Part shown: piece after piece, positions 62,621 through 64,000 of the stretch | Position numbering within the stretch: the stretch's first letter is position 1 | Layout: each line of letters starts with the position of its first letter | Source of the DNA: Corynebacterium callunae DSM 20147 | Lineage (GTDB): Bacteria > Actinomycetota > Actinomycetes > Mycobacteriales > Mycobacteriaceae | DNA: 64,000 nucleotides | Assembly: GCF_000344785.1 (NCBI RefSeq) | Contig: NC_020506.1 | Coordinates: 1,426,001 to 1,490,000 of the forward strand | Reading direction: 5' to 3' | The notes under the pieces: generated by a model | What the model saw: the letters and a program-made list of their open reading frames with translations, nothing else | What the model was told of the DNA's origin: nothing | Database searches by the model: none | Position numbers and translations under genes: made by a program

Positions 62621-63466
62621 TTAGATGCGGGCGATGCGGATTTCAGAAGCCAAAATAGCCTCTGCACCAATGCCAGCCAACTTATCCATGATGGAGTTAG
62701 CAGAACGGCGTGGAACCATTGCACGAACTGCAACCCAATTATCGCGAGCCAATGGAGAAACCGTGGGGCCGGAAAGACCTGGGGTCACAGCAGTGGCTGC
62801 AGCAAGATTGTCACGATCAACGTTGTAATCAAGCATGAGGAAATTCTGTGCGTGCAAAATGCCCTGGATACGACGGAGCAAAATCTGCTGCTCGGGGGTG
62901 ACTTTTTCATTGCGGCGACCCACAATAACAGCCTCGGAGGTGCACAGTGGCTCACCAAAAGGCTCTAGGCCTTGTTGACGCAGGGTGCGACCGGTAGAAA
63001 CAACGTCGGCGATGGCATCTGCCACACCCAACTTGATGGAAACCTCTACTGCTCCATCAAGACGCAACACGTCAGCGGTGATTCCGCGAGCAGCGAGGTG
63101 GTCACGCACCAAGTTAGGGTACGAGGTTGCAATACGCTTGCCATCAAGCTTTTCGACGGTCCACTCTTCGCCTGCTGGAGCGGCATAGCGGAAGGTGGAG
63201 GATCCAAAACCAAGAGACAAAACTTCATGCACGTCGGCGCGAGAATCCTTAGCTAGATCACGACCGGTAATACCGAGATCTAGCTGGCCACCCGCGACGT
63301 AAATAGCGATGTCTTTAGGACGCAGGAAGAAAAACTCAACCTTATTAGCCTCATCCAAGACGTTTAGGGACTTTGCGTCACCACGACCGGCATAACCTGC
63401 CTCGGAAAGGATTTCCATGGCGCGCTCGGATAAAGATCCCTTGTTAGGGACTGCAATTTTCAACAT
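62621..63466 (-). CDS. hisG: ATP phosphoribosyltransferase
   Basis: HisG catalyses the first step of histidine synthesis, joining ATP and PRPP. The 281-residue protein is of the long form with a C-terminal ACT-like regulatory domain ([13 protein letters not shown] ... [19 protein letters not shown]), which binds histidine as feedback inhibitor. The PRPP-binding segment is in [21 protein letters not shown]. It follows hisE by 15 bases, so both are cotranscribed; the rest of the histidine genes are elsewhere. Confidence 0.97.
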   Translation of the reverse strand: MLKIAVPNKGSLSERAMEILSEAGYAGRGDAKSLNVLDEANKVEFFFLRPKDIAIYVAGGQLDLGITGRDLAKDSRADVHEVLSLGFGSSTFRYAAPAGEEWTVEKLDGKRIATSYPNLVRDHLAARGITADVLRLDGAVEVSIKLGVADAIADVVSTGRTLRQQGLEPFGEPLCTSEAVIVGRRNEKVTPEQQILLRRIQGILHAQNFLMLDYNVDRDNLAAATAVTPGLSGPTVSPLARDNWVAVRAMVPRRSANSIMDKLAGIGAEAILASEIRIARI

Positions 63467-63481
63467 GATTGCTTAAATCTC

Positions 63482-63745
63482 CTACAGATTCTTGTAGATG
63501 TCTTCGGGCTTGAGGCCACGGGCAACCATGATGACCTGGGTCCAATAAATAAGCTGGGAGATTTCTCCTGCTAGCTCTTCATCGGTTTCATACTCGGCTG
63601 CGATCCAGACTTCTCCGGCTTCTTCGATGACCTTCTTGCCCACATGATGGATGCCCTTGTCCAAGGCAGCAACAGTTCCAGATCCCTCAGGGCGAGTCTG
63701 GGCGCGGTTAAGAAGTTCTTCATACAGCGAGTCAAATGTCTTCAC
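63482..63745 (-). CDS. hisE: Phosphoribosyl-ATP pyrophosphatase
   Basis: HisE hydrolyses phosphoribosyl-ATP to phosphoribosyl-AMP in the second step of histidine synthesis. The 87-residue protein contains the MazG-like metal-binding block [33 protein letters not shown] (about 37-69). It is a free-standing HisE, not fused to HisI. GTG 63745 gives the family-normal start and length; ATG 63754 would add three residues. It leads the hisE-hisG pair. Confidence 0.95.
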   Translation of the reverse strand: MKTFDSLYEELLNRAQTRPEGSGTVAALDKGIHHVGKKVIEEAGEVWIAAEYETDEELAGEISQLIYWTQVIMVARGLKPEDIYKNL

Positions 63746-63823
63746 TCGGTACATTCTTCCACATCACATCTGTGAATGCGCCTTCGGGGGAGCGATAAAT
63801 TCGCTCCCCTACTTTTGATTGAC

Positions 63824-64000
63824 TTAGGAGTTCACCTTGGCAGCACGAATTTCTGCAAACCACTGCTGCACCATCTCTGCATTAACTCCCTCAAAGGAGT
63901 TAGAACTATGAAGGTCCCGCAGTGCTACCACGCCTGCAGGTGGCTCCACATCTTCTGGATGCAGGCCAATAACGGTACAACCTGCTGCAATAGCGCCAGT
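63824..64000 (-). CDS. HAD-like hydrolase, C-terminal fragment
   Basis: The minus-strand frame that enters at the window end codes for 58 residues and a TAA at 63824. The segment AAGCTVIGLHPEDVEPPAGVVALRDL matches the last part of HAD-superfamily phosphatases, where a glycine-rich strand and a GV...L..L block precede the end, and C. glutamicum has a HAD hydrolase gene next to hisE. The N-terminal catalytic DxD motif lies beyond the window, so the class is inferred from the end only. Confidence 0.6.
   Translation of the reverse strand, partial: TGAIAAGCTVIGLHPEDVEPPAGVVALRDLHSSNSFEGVNAEMVQQWFAEIRAAKVNS

Noticed and set aside
63790..63813. Terminator upstream of hisE
   Set aside because: ggggagcga/tcgctcccc forms a clean hairpin but no T-tract follows in the direction of the HAD-like gene; it was left as unproven.

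Overview
The window is a chromosomal segment of a Corynebacterium closely related to C. glutamicum (species not determined). The evidence is a set of near-diagnostic corynebacterial or actinobacterial genes: an OdhI with the paired N-terminal threonines, an accessory SecA2, RbpA, separate Ppm1 and Lnt, a Pup ligase/depupylase/ARC cluster with no 20S proteasome genes, and HelY-TatC-TatA-PafCB synteny as in mycobacteria. Base composition is moderate (near 50% GC by eye), promoters use TANNNT -10 boxes, and several genes look leaderless. I see no prophage, IS transposase, CRISPR array or rRNA operon; there is one tRNA (Pro-GGG).

Layout. 0-2.6 kb: end of an arsenite/bile-acid type permease, tRNA-Pro, a YchJ/SEC-C protein and a hydrolase-OsmC fusion. 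2.8-7.9 kb: secA2, then odhI, ftsR (MerR), a bifunctional nuclease-family gene and a second MerR gene, the same order as garA-Rv1828 region neighbours in mycobacteria. 8-14.3 kb: a secreted VWA-like protein, a conserved actinobacterial protein, two CNNM/CBS membrane proteins and a DEAD-box helicase. 14.4-18.6 kb: gnd, a thioesterase, a methyltransferase and an ABC-2 exporter. 18.7-23.3 kb: thiamine genes (TPP riboswitch, thiM, a ThiE-ThiD-TenA triple fusion) and ndh. 23.7-31.5 kb: a degenerate cyclopropane-synthase-like protein, an MHS-family permease, a phosphoribosyltransferase, a Mn2+ riboswitch controlling mntP, an AlkD-like gene flanked by an 18-bp inverted repeat, and a SulP permease. 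31.6-37.5 kb: envelope proteins (LGFP lipoprotein, YceI, a 59-residue membrane protein), rbpA, and the fxsA-lnt-ppm1 operon for lipoprotein acylation and polyprenol-mannose synthesis. 37.6-43.9 kb: lipase, cobG and cobL, an SDR, a proline peptidase and a trypsin-like protease. 43.9-56.4 kb: helY, tatC, tatA, pafC, pafB, pafA, pup, dop, arc, trmI, all on the minus strand. 56.4-64 kb: an M18 aminopeptidase, a RecB-like nuclease, an orphan HigA-like regulator, an MFS/MarR pair, aspA, hisG, hisE and the end of a HAD-like gene.

The most unusual signal is not a gene. The 10-mer GCTTKTCGAC (K = T or G; followed by G in 18 of 19 cases) occurs at least 19 times in 64 kb on both strands, in coding sequence in several reading frames and in intergenic DNA, where about 0.2 would be expected by chance. 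It behaves like a genome-wide iterated sequence. Other regulatory finds are a Mn2+ riboswitch whose P1 stem visibly competes with a terminator, a TPP riboswitch that contains the thiM ribosome-binding site, and palindromes at the MarR/MFS, MerR, pup and sulP upstream regions.
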